Notes: generated by a model from the letters alone, not told the origin. Shown: positions 24,837 through 33,885, counted from the stretch's first letter. The stretch is DNA of 64,000 bases from Paenibacillus marchantiophytorum (GCF_014640555.1 NZ_BMHE01000023.1:42938-106937); one strand, 5' to 3'. Translations and numbers: made by a program.

Positions 24837-25507
24837 TGGGCGCGGAAAAAACCGACGCCAACAACATCCAATCGAAGCTTGGCACATATCTTCCGCTTCT
24901 TTGGCTGTTTTCGATTCCGGTTTTGAACGTATTCTATGGTCGTCTGAATAACGGCAGCGGCGATGTCGGTAATCTGATGACTGATTTAGATAATCTGATC
25001 CCTTTTATTCCCGTATTTATTATTCCCTACTTGATCTGGTATCCGTTCATCTTCGGCATGTTGATCGTCATGTTTCTGAAGGATAGAGCCGTCTACTACC
25101 GCAGCTTGATTGCCTTGTGCGCAGGGCTTATCTCCTGTTACCTTATTTATGCAACGTATCAAACGACCGTACCCAGACCGCCCCTAATTGACGACAGCTG
25201 GCTAATCGGGCTTGTGAAACTCGTTTATGCGACCGATAAGCCGTTCAACTGCTTCCCGAGCATTCATGTCCTGACCAGCTACATCGTGCTGAAAGCATCT
25301 TATCGCTGCAGCTTTGAGCGAAAAGCGCGAACGGCGATTGTCATAGCCGCATGGAGCATCATCATCTCCACTTTGTTCGTGAAACAGCATGCGATTCTTG
25401 ACGTTGCCGGGGCTATTTTATTGTCCGAAGCGCTTGTTTTCACCCTAAAGCTTGTACGTTTTAGTAACCGTAAACCATCGAAGGAGGCTCGCTTTCATGA
25501 ACTATGA
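24836..25507 (+). CDS. PAP2-superfamily membrane phosphatase/phosphotransferase (Aur1/Ipt1-like)
   Basis: A 223-residue protein with about six membrane helices. The PAP2 active-site motifs are CFPSIHVL, with the catalytic His after PS, and KQHAILDVAGA, with the second His and Asp. This form, with CFPSxH, is typical of the inositol-phosphotransferase-like PAP2 subgroup. It should act on a lipid phosphate head group in the membrane. ATG 24836 has GGGGAG seven bases upstream and shares one base with the preceding stop. Pairing with a lipid methyltransferase suggests a joint role in head-group modification. Confidence 0.85.
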   Translation: MGAEKTDANNIQSKLGTYLPLLWLFSIPVLNVFYGRLNNGSGDVGNLMTDLDNLIPFIPVFIIPYLIWYPFIFGMLIVMFLKDRAVYYRSLIALCAGLISCYLIYATYQTTVPRPPLIDDSWLIGLVKLVYATDKPFNCFPSIHVLTSYIVLKASYRCSFERKARTAIVIAAWSIIISTLFVKQHAILDVAGAILLSEALVFTLKLVRFSNRKPSKEARFHEL

Positions 25508-25763
25508 ATGGCTGTGTTCATTCTAACGTATTCGGGTGATGAGATTGAGCCGCAAGAAAAAAATGGGAAAAAATTTATGTTTTTCGGAGACGCTCGTTCA
25601 AAAATATGGTAGCTTTGCAATAGGACTGGACGCTAAGTGGGCGATCATGCACGGGAAGTCGGCACCCTATTTTACGAACACGGTTTACGCTTGCTCTGGC
25701 TGCCTTTCGTGCTCTTAGCCGTGTTGGCTTATCTGAAAATAACAAACCTGGGAGTGATCCAGC
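25508..25763 (+). pseudogene. possible decayed membrane-protein gene between PAP2 and response regulator
   Basis: These 256 bp have no intact gene. Codons from about 25660 read GTLFYEHGLRLLWLPFVLL and run on in frame as AVLAYLKITNLGV until they meet the regulator start, a membrane-helix-like C-terminus. A different frame upstream (from about 25560) reads GKNLCFSETLVQKYGSFAIG. Joining them would need a frameshift near 25660. This could be the remnant of a third membrane gene, or chance. I do not recognise the family. Confidence 0.3.
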
Positions 25764-26465
25764 TTGACAATAAGTGTGCTCATTGCAGACGATGATCCGG
25801 AAATTCGCGACGTCATTCGTATTTACTTGAAAAATGAAGGCTACCGCGTTTTTGAATCGGAGGACGGCGTTCAAGCACTTGAGCTGCTGCACCGCGAATC
25901 GATCGATTTGATCATTCTGGACGTCATGATGCCGAATATGGATGGGATTAGAGCTTGCTTCAAGATTAGAGAGATGACGAAAATTCCGATTATCATGCTC
26001 TCCGCAAAAAGCGAGGATATCGACAAAATAACGGGGCTTACGACCGGGGCGGACGACTACATGGCGAAGCCGTTTAACCCGCTGGAGCTGGTCGCAAGAG
26101 TCAAGGCGCAGCTGCGCAGGCAAACATTTACCGGCGCGGCCGAAACTCAGGCCAAAGCTTCCGATAGGAACATAGTGGAGATCGACGACCTGGTTATTCA
26201 CATAAACAAGCATCTTGTGACGGTGCACGGCAGAGAGGCGCTACTTACACCAATCGAGTTTTCTATTTTGGAACTGCTTGCCAGCCATCGTGGACAGGTA
26301 TTCAATGTAGAACAAATTTATAGGAGCGTTTGGAAAGAAGATAAATTTTTGTCTGACAATACCGTGATGGTCCACGTGCGCAACATTCGCGAGAAAATCG
26401 AAGATAATCCGCGTGAACCGCGATTTATCAAAACGGTTTGGGGAGTGGGATATAAAGTTGAATAG
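25764..26465 (+). CDS. OmpR-family response regulator (VanR-like)
   Basis: A 233-residue regulator. The receiver domain (residues 1-120) has the D9-D10 pocket, phosphoacceptor D53 in LIILDVMMP and Lys in DDYMAKPFNP. The winged-helix DNA-binding domain contains LLTPIEFSILELL and NTVMVHVRNIREKIED. It starts with TTG at 25764 after GGGAGTGATC. It lies inside the lipid-methylation operon and overlaps the kinase gene, so it probably controls this operon or other envelope genes. Confidence 0.9.
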   Translation: MTISVLIADDDPEIRDVIRIYLKNEGYRVFESEDGVQALELLHRESIDLIILDVMMPNMDGIRACFKIREMTKIPIIMLSAKSEDIDKITGLTTGADDYMAKPFNPLELVARVKAQLRRQTFTGAAETQAKASDRNIVEIDDLVIHINKHLVTVHGREALLTPIEFSILELLASHRGQVFNVEQIYRSVWKEDKFLSDNTVMVHVRNIREKIEDNPREPRFIKTVWGVGYKVE

Positions 26466-27603
26466 AGACTTCCTTTCCCTCTTGAACTGGAAGAAGAGCA
26501 TTAGGCTGCGCTTGCTCGGATCGCTTCTATTTAGCCTGGTCGCTGCTTTTTTCGGAACGTCCCTCATCAATGATTTTTTGAATTTTATTTTGCCGCAGAT
26601 TATCGTCATGAAGAGTGAAAGTGAGGCTCTTTCCTTTGCTAACGCAGCCTTGTCTTTCCTCTCGTTCTTATTTTTCTTTTTACTTATCTTTTTCTTTCTG
26701 ATGCGTCCTATCGTCAGGAAAGTGAGAACTCTTGCCGACGGCCTCATGGCGATCGCGAATGGGGATCTCAATTACCGGGTGCCCCTGCCGGGCCAAGATG
26801 AGCTTGGGGAAGTCGCGCAGAACATCAATTACATGGCTGAGCAGCTTCAGAGCATGATGAAGAGAGAGCGCCAGATCGAGACATCAAAGATGGAGCTGAT
26901 CACGCACGTATCTCATGATTTGCGCACGCCTTTGACGAGCATCATCGGCTATTTGAACCTGCTCAAAAATGACGATTACCAGGATCTGGACGAACACAAA
27001 CGGTACATCCATAATGCCTTTAACAAGACCCAGCAAATGAAAAAGCTGATCGACGATCTGTTCGAGTATACTCGTCTTACCAGCGGAGATGCCAATCTTT
27101 CCTTCCAGGTGATCGACCTCAACAGCCTTCTGGAGCAAATTATCATCGAGTTCGAGCCGATCGCGCAGGAGCTCTCCCTTGCGATCAGGAAGGATTGGGA
27201 ACAACAGTCCCTATTTGCCCATGTGGATGTTGAAAGGCTGGTACGGGCGATCGATAACCTGCTCATGAATGCCCTCAAGTTCTCCTTGAAGCCAGGTGAA
27301 ATCACGGTTCGACTTGCCGAGCGCGATCATCTTGTTGTGCTTGCGGTTGAAAATTGGGGAAGTCCGATTACCAAGGAGCAGGAAAAGCTTTTGTTCGAGC
27401 GTTTTTATAAGGCAGAGCCATCCAGGCGTGATCGCGACGTGCCTTCGGGTGCAGGACTCGGTCTATCGATTGCGAACTATATCGTCGAGCTGCACGGAGG
27501 AAGAATAGGTCTGAAGCATGCGAACGGGCATTTCACCTTTTTTATCGAGCTGCCGAAAGCGGAACAAATAACGAAGTACAAGGGGAGCGAGGAGTTAATA
27601 TGA
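26458..27603 (+). CDS. sensor histidine kinase with short extracytoplasmic loop (VanS-like)
   Basis: A 381-residue kinase from TTG 26458, which overlaps the regulator stop and has GGAGTGGG in front; a GTG at 26413 would give a longer form. Two membrane helices (residues about 17-50 and 62-85) leave a loop of only about 15-20 residues, so it probably senses the membrane or a partner protein. HAMP follows, then His153 in VSHDLRTPLTS, N box NLLMNALKFS and G box GAGLGLSIANYI. It is co-translated with the response regulator and overlaps the SAH hydrolase gene by ATGA. Confidence 0.9.
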   Translation: MNRDFLSLLNWKKSIRLRLLGSLLFSLVAAFFGTSLINDFLNFILPQIIVMKSESEALSFANAALSFLSFLFFFLLIFFFLMRPIVRKVRTLADGLMAIANGDLNYRVPLPGQDELGEVAQNINYMAEQLQSMMKRERQIETSKMELITHVSHDLRTPLTSIIGYLNLLKNDDYQDLDEHKRYIHNAFNKTQQMKKLIDDLFEYTRLTSGDANLSFQVIDLNSLLEQIIIEFEPIAQELSLAIRKDWEQQSLFAHVDVERLVRAIDNLLMNALKFSLKPGEITVRLAERDHLVVLAVENWGSPITKEQEKLLFERFYKAEPSRRDRDVPSGAGLGLSIANYIVELHGGRIGLKHANGHFTFFIELPKAEQITKYKGSEELI

Positions 27604-28868
27604 ATTCGAATGCCAAGGAACGCAGTAAAATCCGGGATATCGCATTGGCGGAAGAAGGCCGGCTTAAAATCGAATGGGCGTGCGCGCATATGCCTGTTCT
27701 GAGTCGAATTAAGGAACGATTCGTCATCGAACAGCCTTTTAAAGGATTGAAAGTCGCCATATCGCTTCACTTGGAGGCGAAGACGGCTTATCTTGCGAAG
27801 GTCATTCAAGCAGGCGGTGCACAAGTGACGATTACAGGCAGCAACCCTTTATCTACCCAAGATGATGTTTGCGCAGCGCTCGTTAGTGACGGCATTACCG
27901 TCTATGCCAAATATAATCCGGATCCGCTGGAGTATAAACAGATGCTGATCGATACAATCGAAACAGAGCCGGATTTGATTATTGACGACGGCGGGGATTT
28001 GGTAGGCATTCTGCATACCGAACGACGCGATTTGTTAGGGAAGGTACGCGGCGGGGCTGAGGAAACGACAACAGGGATATGGCGTTTGAAGGCGATGGAA
28101 AAGGAAGATCGGCTCGAATTCCCGATGATTGCGGTGAACGACGCGTTCTGCAAATATTTGTTTGACAACAGGTACGGTACGGGGCAATCGGTGTGGGACG
28201 GGATTAATCGGACGACTAATCTAGTCGTAGCTGGTAAAGTCGTCGTCGTGGCAGGCTATGGCTGGTGCGGCAAAGGCGTAGCCATGCGTGCCAAAGGCTT
28301 GGGGGCGAAAGTCGTGGTCACGGAAACGGACTCGATCAAAGCCGTTGAGGCGTACATGGACGGTTTTGAGGTTATGCCTATGCAAGCAGCGGCCCCAATC
28401 GGCGATATTTTCGTCACGGTTACCGGTAATAAGGATGTCATATGCGGTAAGCATTATTTTCTGATGAAGGACGGAGCCATTCTTACGAATGCGGGCCATT
28501 TTGATGTGGAAGTCAATGTGAAGGATCTCGAAGACATCGCCGTTTCGCAACGGACTGTCAGGAAAAACATCGAGGAGTATACGTTCATCGACGGTCGCTG
28601 CGTCTATTTACTTGCAGAAGGGCGGCTCGTTAACTTAGCGGCGGGCGACGGTCATCCGGCAGAAATCATGGATATGACTTTTGCCCTGCAAGCAATGTCG
28701 TTGAAATATGTGAACGAGCATTATCAAAGTCTCGGCAGTAAAGTCATAAATGTACCGTTCGAGTTGGACGAACAGGTAGCGCTCTATAAGCTGGACTCGC
28801 TTGGTATTGAAATCGACAGACTAACGGCGGAACAGCAAACTTATCTTGCGAGCTGGGCGGAGCATTAA
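27600..28868 (+). CDS. ahcY: S-adenosylhomocysteine hydrolase
   Basis: A 422-residue NAD-dependent enzyme that splits S-adenosylhomocysteine into adenosine and homocysteine, removing the product inhibitor of methyltransferases. Family motifs are LHLEAKTAYL, DDGGDL, GGAEETTTG, the NAD loop VVVAGYGWCGKG, FVTVTGNKDV and LTNAGHFDVEV. Length is typical for bacterial forms without the extra insert. Most Bacilli recycle SAH through Pfs and LuxS, so an AhcY is notable. It overlaps the kinase gene by ATGA, placing it in the same operon as the methyltransferase at 24264. Confidence 0.93.
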   Translation: MNSNAKERSKIRDIALAEEGRLKIEWACAHMPVLSRIKERFVIEQPFKGLKVAISLHLEAKTAYLAKVIQAGGAQVTITGSNPLSTQDDVCAALVSDGITVYAKYNPDPLEYKQMLIDTIETEPDLIIDDGGDLVGILHTERRDLLGKVRGGAEETTTGIWRLKAMEKEDRLEFPMIAVNDAFCKYLFDNRYGTGQSVWDGINRTTNLVVAGKVVVVAGYGWCGKGVAMRAKGLGAKVVVTETDSIKAVEAYMDGFEVMPMQAAAPIGDIFVTVTGNKDVICGKHYFLMKDGAILTNAGHFDVEVNVKDLEDIAVSQRTVRKNIEEYTFIDGRCVYLLAEGRLVNLAAGDGHPAEIMDMTFALQAMSLKYVNEHYQSLGSKVINVPFELDEQVALYKLDSLGIEIDRLTAEQQTYLASWAEH

Positions 28869-28922
28869 CTTCAACCCCGGAGCTTCTTATCAAGAGGCAA
28901 ACAATCCCAACAAGAAATGAAA

Positions 28923-28969
28923 AGAACCTAGCCGCAGGCCTCAGGCTAGGTTCTTCATATATGTTTTTG
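28923..28969 (+). terminator. rho-independent terminator after the SAH hydrolase gene
   Basis: AAGAACCTAGCC pairs with GGCTAGGTTCTT, a perfect 12-bp stem, and a T run follows at 28963. Confidence 0.85.
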
Positions 28970-29212
28970 GAGTGACGCGGAGGAATGGGAACTACAGTCC
29001 GCTATTCTAGCAAAAAGTGGATGATCGCGACCGAGAGGGAACTACAGTCCGCTATTTTGTCTTTTATAGGAAAATTCAGCGCTTTTCGTAGAAATAAGAC
29101 CCTGTAGTTCCGCTACGACCCTCGTATCCCTGCTATTTGCCAAAATAGCGCCTTGTAGTTCCCTTCTAGCTAAGATTTGTCCCAAATAAGAGGCTTATCT
29201 CTCAGGGCGGCG
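28966..29212. repeat. dispersed fold-back repeat, copy 3 (uninterrupted)
   Basis: About 250 bp between the SAH hydrolase terminator and the convergent AIM24 gene. It carries two GGGAACTACAGTCCGCTATT direct motifs and the inverted CTGTAGTTCCGCTA and AAAATAGCGCCTTGTAGTTCCC, with the same spacer (GGAAAATTCAGCGCTTTTCG) as copy 2. The junction 29052/29053 corresponds to the intron site in copy 1. Confidence 0.9.
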
Positions 29213-29226
29213 AAATCATGGCCTTT

Positions 29227-29907
29227 TTAACGTCCACCCGGAATAAACTGCTTTAACCAGCCACCGAAACTTTTGGGATTGCGTGTTTGAATCAGTACGA
29301 CACCTTCCCCACGGAATCGGCAGACTACGCCTTCTCCGCTCGTAACGCTGGATAGCCAGCCTTTGGCCGCTTTTTCGATGGTGTAGTGGGTATAATCCGG
29401 CCAAGCGACCAGATGCCCATTATCAATGACGACCTCTTCACCTGGTGAAAGGTTAATGGCATGAATTGCCCCGTAGGACGATAGGAAGACGGTGCCTTTT
29501 CCGCTAATTTCCACGATGAAAAAGCCTTCGCCCGACATAAAGCCGCTCATCAGATTCTGCATCTTGGTATTGACCTGGATGCCGGAGGTGCCGGCGAGGA
29601 AGCCGTCTTTTTGCACGAAAAGCTTGTACGATCCATCCAGTTCGACGGCCTCAATGTCGCCGATTACAGCTGGCGCGAGCAAAACCTCTCCTGGTCCTCT
29701 GGAAGGGGTTAGTTCTTGAAAAAAGAACTTCTCGCCGCTGAGCATTCGGCCCAAACCTCGCATAATACCGCCATCGACCGTTCCTTTGAGCTCCACATTA
29801 GGCGACATGGAAACCATGGCCCCTGCCTCAGCTTTGATGTTCTCTCCTTGTTCAAGCTGTACTTTCAGCATGGGAAAAGCACCTTTATACAGGATTTCGT
29901 GTTTCAT
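29227..29907 (-). CDS. AIM24/TIGR00266 family protein
   Basis: A 226-residue beta-rich soluble protein of the AIM24 (TIGR00266) family: QLEQGENIKAEAGAMVSM at the N-terminus, GRMLSGEKFFFQEL, LSPGEEVVIDNGHLVAW and a Gly/Arg C-terminus. Family members have a tryptophan RNA-binding attenuator-like fold, and their function is not established. GGAGG lies six bases before the ATG. It is probably monocistronic and convergent with the SAH hydrolase operon. Confidence 0.85.
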   Translation of the reverse strand: MKHEILYKGAFPMLKVQLEQGENIKAEAGAMVSMSPNVELKGTVDGGIMRGLGRMLSGEKFFFQELTPSRGPGEVLLAPAVIGDIEAVELDGSYKLFVQKDGFLAGTSGIQVNTKMQNLMSGFMSGEGFFIVEISGKGTVFLSSYGAIHAINLSPGEEVVIDNGHLVAWPDYTHYTIEKAAKGWLSSVTSGEGVVCRFRGEGVVLIQTRNPKSFGGWLKQFIPGGR

Positions 29908-30012
29908 TGTTAACCTCCAAGTAGGGTTGAATTTTGTGATGAATGCTACTTATCATTTTTTCCCAGTATATCATATTTCGTGAAAGGACTATTTGGATTG
30001 GCGGGTGAAAGT

Positions 30013-30061
30013 AAAAAAAGCCGCTTCCCGGCGGTTTGTACCGCGCCTGGGAGAGCAGCTT
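30013..30061 (-). terminator. rho-independent terminator of the small membrane protein gene
   Basis: A GC-rich stem (GCGGT/ACCGC core flanked by CCC/GGG and AAGC/GCTT arms) is followed by seven T on the minus strand. Confidence 0.85.
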
Positions 30062-30074
30062 CATTTGTTATTAA

Positions 30075-30320
30075 CTAAAACGAATTGATCGAGGACATCA
30101 CGGTACCAAAAATGATCACAGCAAAAAGAATATAAAGCACAATCCCGATAGCGGCCCAGATTAGGCTGGCCTTGGCATAATTGGCTTTGTTCGGATTCTC
30201 CCCGCTGCTGAATGCCCATACGAATAATAAGATAATGTTCACAATTGGAATCGCGAGCAGCAGGATCGTTAACATCCAATTCTTCACGCTAAGGACAGGT
30301 GCGGTTTGTTGTTCTTCCAT
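30075..30320 (-). CDS. small two-helix membrane protein
   Basis: An 81-residue protein with two clear membrane helices (NWMLTILLLAIPIVNIILLF and a second around IGIVLYILFAVIIFG) joined by a polar loop SSGENPNKANYAKA. The function is unknown; proteins of this layout are common in Paenibacillus and Bacillus. ATG 30320 is used, with GAGGGAG twelve bases upstream; TTG codons at 30326 or 30332 are alternatives. The gene is monocistronic with a strong terminator. Confidence 0.75.
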   Translation of the reverse strand: MEEQQTAPVLSVKNWMLTILLLAIPIVNIILLFVWAFSSGENPNKANYAKASLIWAAIGIVLYILFAVIIFGTVMSSINSF

Positions 30321-30406
30321 AATCAAGCTCAACTCCCTCTCACGTCATATACGTTAACTGTATTGCTCAGCTGTTGTATATATGCCACTGAGTACTGTCG
30401 CTCAAG

Positions 30407-31285
30407 CTAATCTCTGGCGAAACGCTGCCTGTACTTGCGCGGAGAAATGCCTTCCAGGCGGGTGAAACAAGTAGCAAAATAGGCAGGCTGCTCGAAGCCG
30501 ACTTCTTCTCCAACATGAGCAACCGGAAGGTCGGTTTGAAGCAGCAGCAGCTTGGCCTGCTGGATGCGCAGGCGGAGCAGGTATTCCGTCGGCGAGCAGC
30601 CGTATTCTCTTTGCATGCAGCGAGCGATGTACACGGGATGGAAGTTCACATGATCGCCAAGCGCTTTGGCGGAAACCGTCTCTCGGTAATGCTGACGCAA
30701 ATAGGAAGCAGCTTTCTCCGCGCAGGCCAGCGAAGGTGAGAGTTGTTCCTTTGTCGCAGAAACGGATAGTTGGAGCATCAATTCATGAAACAACTGCTGC
30801 TGAGCAAATCGGGCACCGCTCACATGCGCGCGCGGCTGCAGTTGATGGAGCTGTTCGAACAATTCATACGTCTTCTCAGGCTGCAAAAGGGTCGTATACT
30901 GCGGGATTCGAATGGTAAATGGCTCGACCGAGAATGGCTTGATGAAGACGGGAGAGGGATCTTCAAGCGGCAAGGCCGGAAGCGTGTTATCAACCATGTT
31001 CCAGTGACCTCCAGCGTGGAAGTGCATCCAATACGTCGAGGTATCCTCCGCGCATACTTGGGTTGCAAAATGGTAGCAGTCCGGTCTTAGAATGAGGGCT
31101 TGACCAGGAGCAACCTCAAACCGCTGCTCCTCTTCCGCCAGAAAGAGGCACCCGGAGGTGGTAATCAGGAGATCGAAAACCTCAATATGACTTCTGCTGG
31201 GATGCTTGGCGTTCTTAGGGATGGTATTGAAACCGCTAGTAATGTAATGCGGAAAAGGCGGGATTGTCATTTCTATCAAGGCCAT
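30407..31285 (-). CDS. AraC-family transcriptional regulator with cupin-like sensor
   Basis: A 292-residue regulator. The N-terminal half resembles an AraC cupin (LITTSGCLFLAEEEQRFEV, GQALILRPDCYHF). The C-terminal two-HTH domain contains VNFHPVYIARCMQREYGCSP and the AraC signature VGFEQPAYFATCFTRLEG, IS(P)RKYRQRF. It probably senses a sugar or drug and controls the divergent MATE gene 158 bp away. ATG 31285 has AGGTGA five bases upstream. Confidence 0.87.
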   Translation of the reverse strand: MALIEMTIPPFPHYITSGFNTIPKNAKHPSRSHIEVFDLLITTSGCLFLAEEEQRFEVAPGQALILRPDCYHFATQVCAEDTSTYWMHFHAGGHWNMVDNTLPALPLEDPSPVFIKPFSVEPFTIRIPQYTTLLQPEKTYELFEQLHQLQPRAHVSGARFAQQQLFHELMLQLSVSATKEQLSPSLACAEKAASYLRQHYRETVSAKALGDHVNFHPVYIARCMQREYGCSPTEYLLRLRIQQAKLLLLQTDLPVAHVGEEVGFEQPAYFATCFTRLEGISPRKYRQRFARD

Positions 31286-31442
31286 CTGAATCACCTGTTC
31301 ACTTCTTCGTATAGAAGTTGGAATTTTGAAAGTTTAAGTTGCAATGCTGATACATGGAACCCACTATAGCATCTATAATTTGAGCAGGCAACAAAGTTTC
31401 ATTTTCATAAAAAGAGAGACTGGAATCGGATGGTGGCATATC

Positions 31443-32837
31443 ATGCAGACAGAGAAAAATAAGTTCACATTATGGCTTTTGGCGTGGCCGATTTTCGTCG
31501 AATTACTGCTGCAACTACTATTGGGCGTGGTAGATACCCTGATGGTAAGCCGTGTGTCGGATGATGCGGTTGCTGTTGTGGGCTTGGCGAATCAAGTGTT
31601 TCAAGCCATGATGATTTTATTTATGACGGTGGCCAGCGGCGCGGGGATTTTGATAGCGCAGAAAATAGGCGCCAAGCAGCAGGAAGCTGCCCGTACGGTT
31701 GCGATCATGGCTGTTACCGTGAGCGCAGCAATCGGGGTTGTGCTTAGCATGATCCTGTATCAAGAAGCGCTGCCACTGGCAAGGCTGTTTCAATTGGAGG
31801 AGAGGCTGCTTCCATTGGCCCAAACCTACATTTCGATTGTCGGAAGCGGGATGGTTCTAACGGCACTGACAGCTGCGCTGAGCACGATCATTCGCAATAC
31901 AGGGAATACCAAAGGGCCGATGATTACGGCGATTGGCATGAATGTGATTCATATTGTGTTTAACTATGGATTTATATACGGCGAGCTGGGCTTCCCCCAA
32001 TTGGGGTTGACCGGTGTAGCGATATCGACGTTAGTGAGCCGATTGCTGGCGACTTGTTTGCTGCTGTTTATGTTCGTTACCGCTTTCGAGCGGAGAATCT
32101 CTTGGGGAGATTTACTGGTTTTTAACCGCAAGCTGTTCGGGGCGATCCTGAAAATTGGTTGGCCGATGGGCATCAACATGTCCTCCTGGGTATTGTCGCA
32201 GTTAACGATTTACACCATTTTGGCAACTTTGGGGGCAAGAGAGCTGGCAACGAGGACGTATTTGAATACGCTCGAATCGATCTGTTTTATGTTGGGTTTT
32301 TCGATTGCCTTGGCTGTACAAATTCAGATTGCCCATCTGTACGGATCCGGGAATATCAAAGAAGCGTATCGAAGCGGTTATCGCGGCACCTGGATCGGCA
32401 TGGGATTAGTAGGATTCAACAGTCTGATTCTTTTTTTCACGTTCAAAAGTTTTCTCAGTTTCTTTACGTCCGATGCGGGTATTGTGCAGCTTGGGATGTC
32501 TTGTCTGGGGCTGACTTTGGTTCTGCAGCCGGGGAAGATGCTCAACATGGGGTTTGGCAACGCCTTGAGCGCGATCGGGGATACGAGGTTCAATATGGTG
32601 ATTTCGCTGATCTCCATGTGGGGATTAGCCGCAGGACTTTCCTATTATCTCGGTTTGCATTTGGGCTGGGGCTTGGCGGGCATCTATGTCGCGATGATCT
32701 GCGACGAGTATTTGCGGGGTATTCTGGTCATCATCCGGTGGCGGCAGAAGAAGTATTTGCGGCAGGCTGAGGCACGGAAGGCGAGCGGCGCAGGGCTTGA
32801 GAACGTCAGGCAAGAGGGAATGGGCTTGCACGCTTAG
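31443..32837 (+). CDS. MATE-family multidrug/sodium antiporter
   Basis: A 464-residue membrane protein with twelve predicted helices in two MatE repeats. Family segments are LAWPIFVELLLQLLLGVVDT at the N-terminus, VGLANQVFQAMMILFM, and QPGKMLNMGFGNALSAIGDT in the second half. It should export cationic or other small compounds using a sodium or proton gradient. ATG 31443 gives a normal MATE N-terminus; its ribosome site (GGATGGTGG) is weak. The frame is open 33 codons upstream, but that part is not MATE-like. It lies divergent to the AraC regulator. Confidence 0.88.
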   Translation: MQTEKNKFTLWLLAWPIFVELLLQLLLGVVDTLMVSRVSDDAVAVVGLANQVFQAMMILFMTVASGAGILIAQKIGAKQQEAARTVAIMAVTVSAAIGVVLSMILYQEALPLARLFQLEERLLPLAQTYISIVGSGMVLTALTAALSTIIRNTGNTKGPMITAIGMNVIHIVFNYGFIYGELGFPQLGLTGVAISTLVSRLLATCLLLFMFVTAFERRISWGDLLVFNRKLFGAILKIGWPMGINMSSWVLSQLTIYTILATLGARELATRTYLNTLESICFMLGFSIALAVQIQIAHLYGSGNIKEAYRSGYRGTWIGMGLVGFNSLILFFTFKSFLSFFTSDAGIVQLGMSCLGLTLVLQPGKMLNMGFGNALSAIGDTRFNMVISLISMWGLAAGLSYYLGLHLGWGLAGIYVAMICDEYLRGILVIIRWRQKKYLRQAEARKASGAGLENVRQEGMGLHA

Positions 32838-32876
32838 GCGGCTGCGGAAGATGGCCTTGCGTGCAGCCCACACGCC

Positions 32877-33782
32877 CTACCTGCGGTACGTGCGGAACAT
32901 AATATCCCGGTTGTAGTTGCCGAAGCCTTCCCCGTACAAGGTCAATCCTCCGACATGCTCGGCAGTCACCGGCACTTCAAGGCGCAGTGTCCACTCGTTG
33001 CGGGACATGCGAATATCCTTGATCGTGACTGGCGATAGCGGCTGTCCGTCCAGGAATGTCCCTTGCTCGGTGATCCGAATCACCTTCAACCAGCCGTATT
33101 GGTTGATGGAATCCGCCCACCACGCAGGGGTGAGTTGACCGCGGCCCTGTCCCGAGTCGCCGGGACTTGTCCAGAAGCCAAGCAGGGTATCATTCACATA
33201 GAAGTGAATGTCAGAGGGCCAGTTCTCGGCGATACCTGGAGCTTCGGAGCCGATTTCCAAGGAGATTTCGATTTCCTCCAACGTCTGGCTGGGCAGCACA
33301 TAATTCGGAATGCTATACTCCACGAAGCCGCTGCCGAACCAGAGAATCTTGGCATGCATGCGCTCAGGCTCGAAGAAAAAGCGTGGATCATCGTATTGGC
33401 CGATGACGTGCTCAGCAGTTGCCAGCCCGCAGGTTGGCTGAATGTCAAAGCGAGTATAGTGCCCGATAGGAATAGACACTTCGTCGAAGGCTCGCTTCTG
33501 TTCGATAAACTGTGGGAGTGTAATGTCGATACTGCCTACCGCTAAGGTACACATTTTGTGTGTGCCGCCTTGTTTGCGGACGAGTTGGGTGTGAATGAGT
33601 CCGCCAGCTTCTAACTTTTTCACATGCATCGTAAGGATGGCGCTGCTGAGGCCCAAGGTTTGGGCCAAGTCTTTCACATTCATTTGTTTCTCACCAAGCA
33701 AATCAAGTATCCTGAGCCTCACGTCGCTAGCCAATGCTTCATAGAGCGGCAGCCATTTGTGGTCTGTTGTTGCGTGGATCAT
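32877..33782 (-). CDS. ArsR-type HTH regulator with a long C-terminal domain
   Basis: A 301-residue protein. The first 85 residues form an ArsR-like winged helix (LASDVRLRILDLLGEKQMNV, then KDLAQTLGLSSAILTMHVKK). The remaining 210 residues form a beta-rich domain (IPIGHYTRFDIQPTCGLA, WWADSINQYGWLKV, EHVGGLTLYGEGFGNY) without a named family that I recognise; it may bind a carbohydrate. It is divergent from the GH51 arabinofuranosidase gene, suggesting sugar-responsive control. ATG 33782 has GAGGAG eight bases upstream. It is much longer than ordinary ArsR proteins (about 100 residues). Confidence 0.8.
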   Translation of the reverse strand: MIHATTDHKWLPLYEALASDVRLRILDLLGEKQMNVKDLAQTLGLSSAILTMHVKKLEAGGLIHTQLVRKQGGTHKMCTLAVGSIDITLPQFIEQKRAFDEVSIPIGHYTRFDIQPTCGLATAEHVIGQYDDPRFFFEPERMHAKILWFGSGFVEYSIPNYVLPSQTLEEIEISLEIGSEAPGIAENWPSDIHFYVNDTLLGFWTSPGDSGQGRGQLTPAWWADSINQYGWLKVIRITEQGTFLDGQPLSPVTIKDIRMSRNEWTLRLEVPVTAEHVGGLTLYGEGFGNYNRDIMFRTYRR

Positions 33783-33885
33783 CGTCAAAACTCCTCATAA
33801 TTAGATTCGTACTAATTAATGAAAATATTAATTCAAATTGGGCGAAATGAAAAGCTTGAATTTGAACTTTTTTTATTGTTTAATA

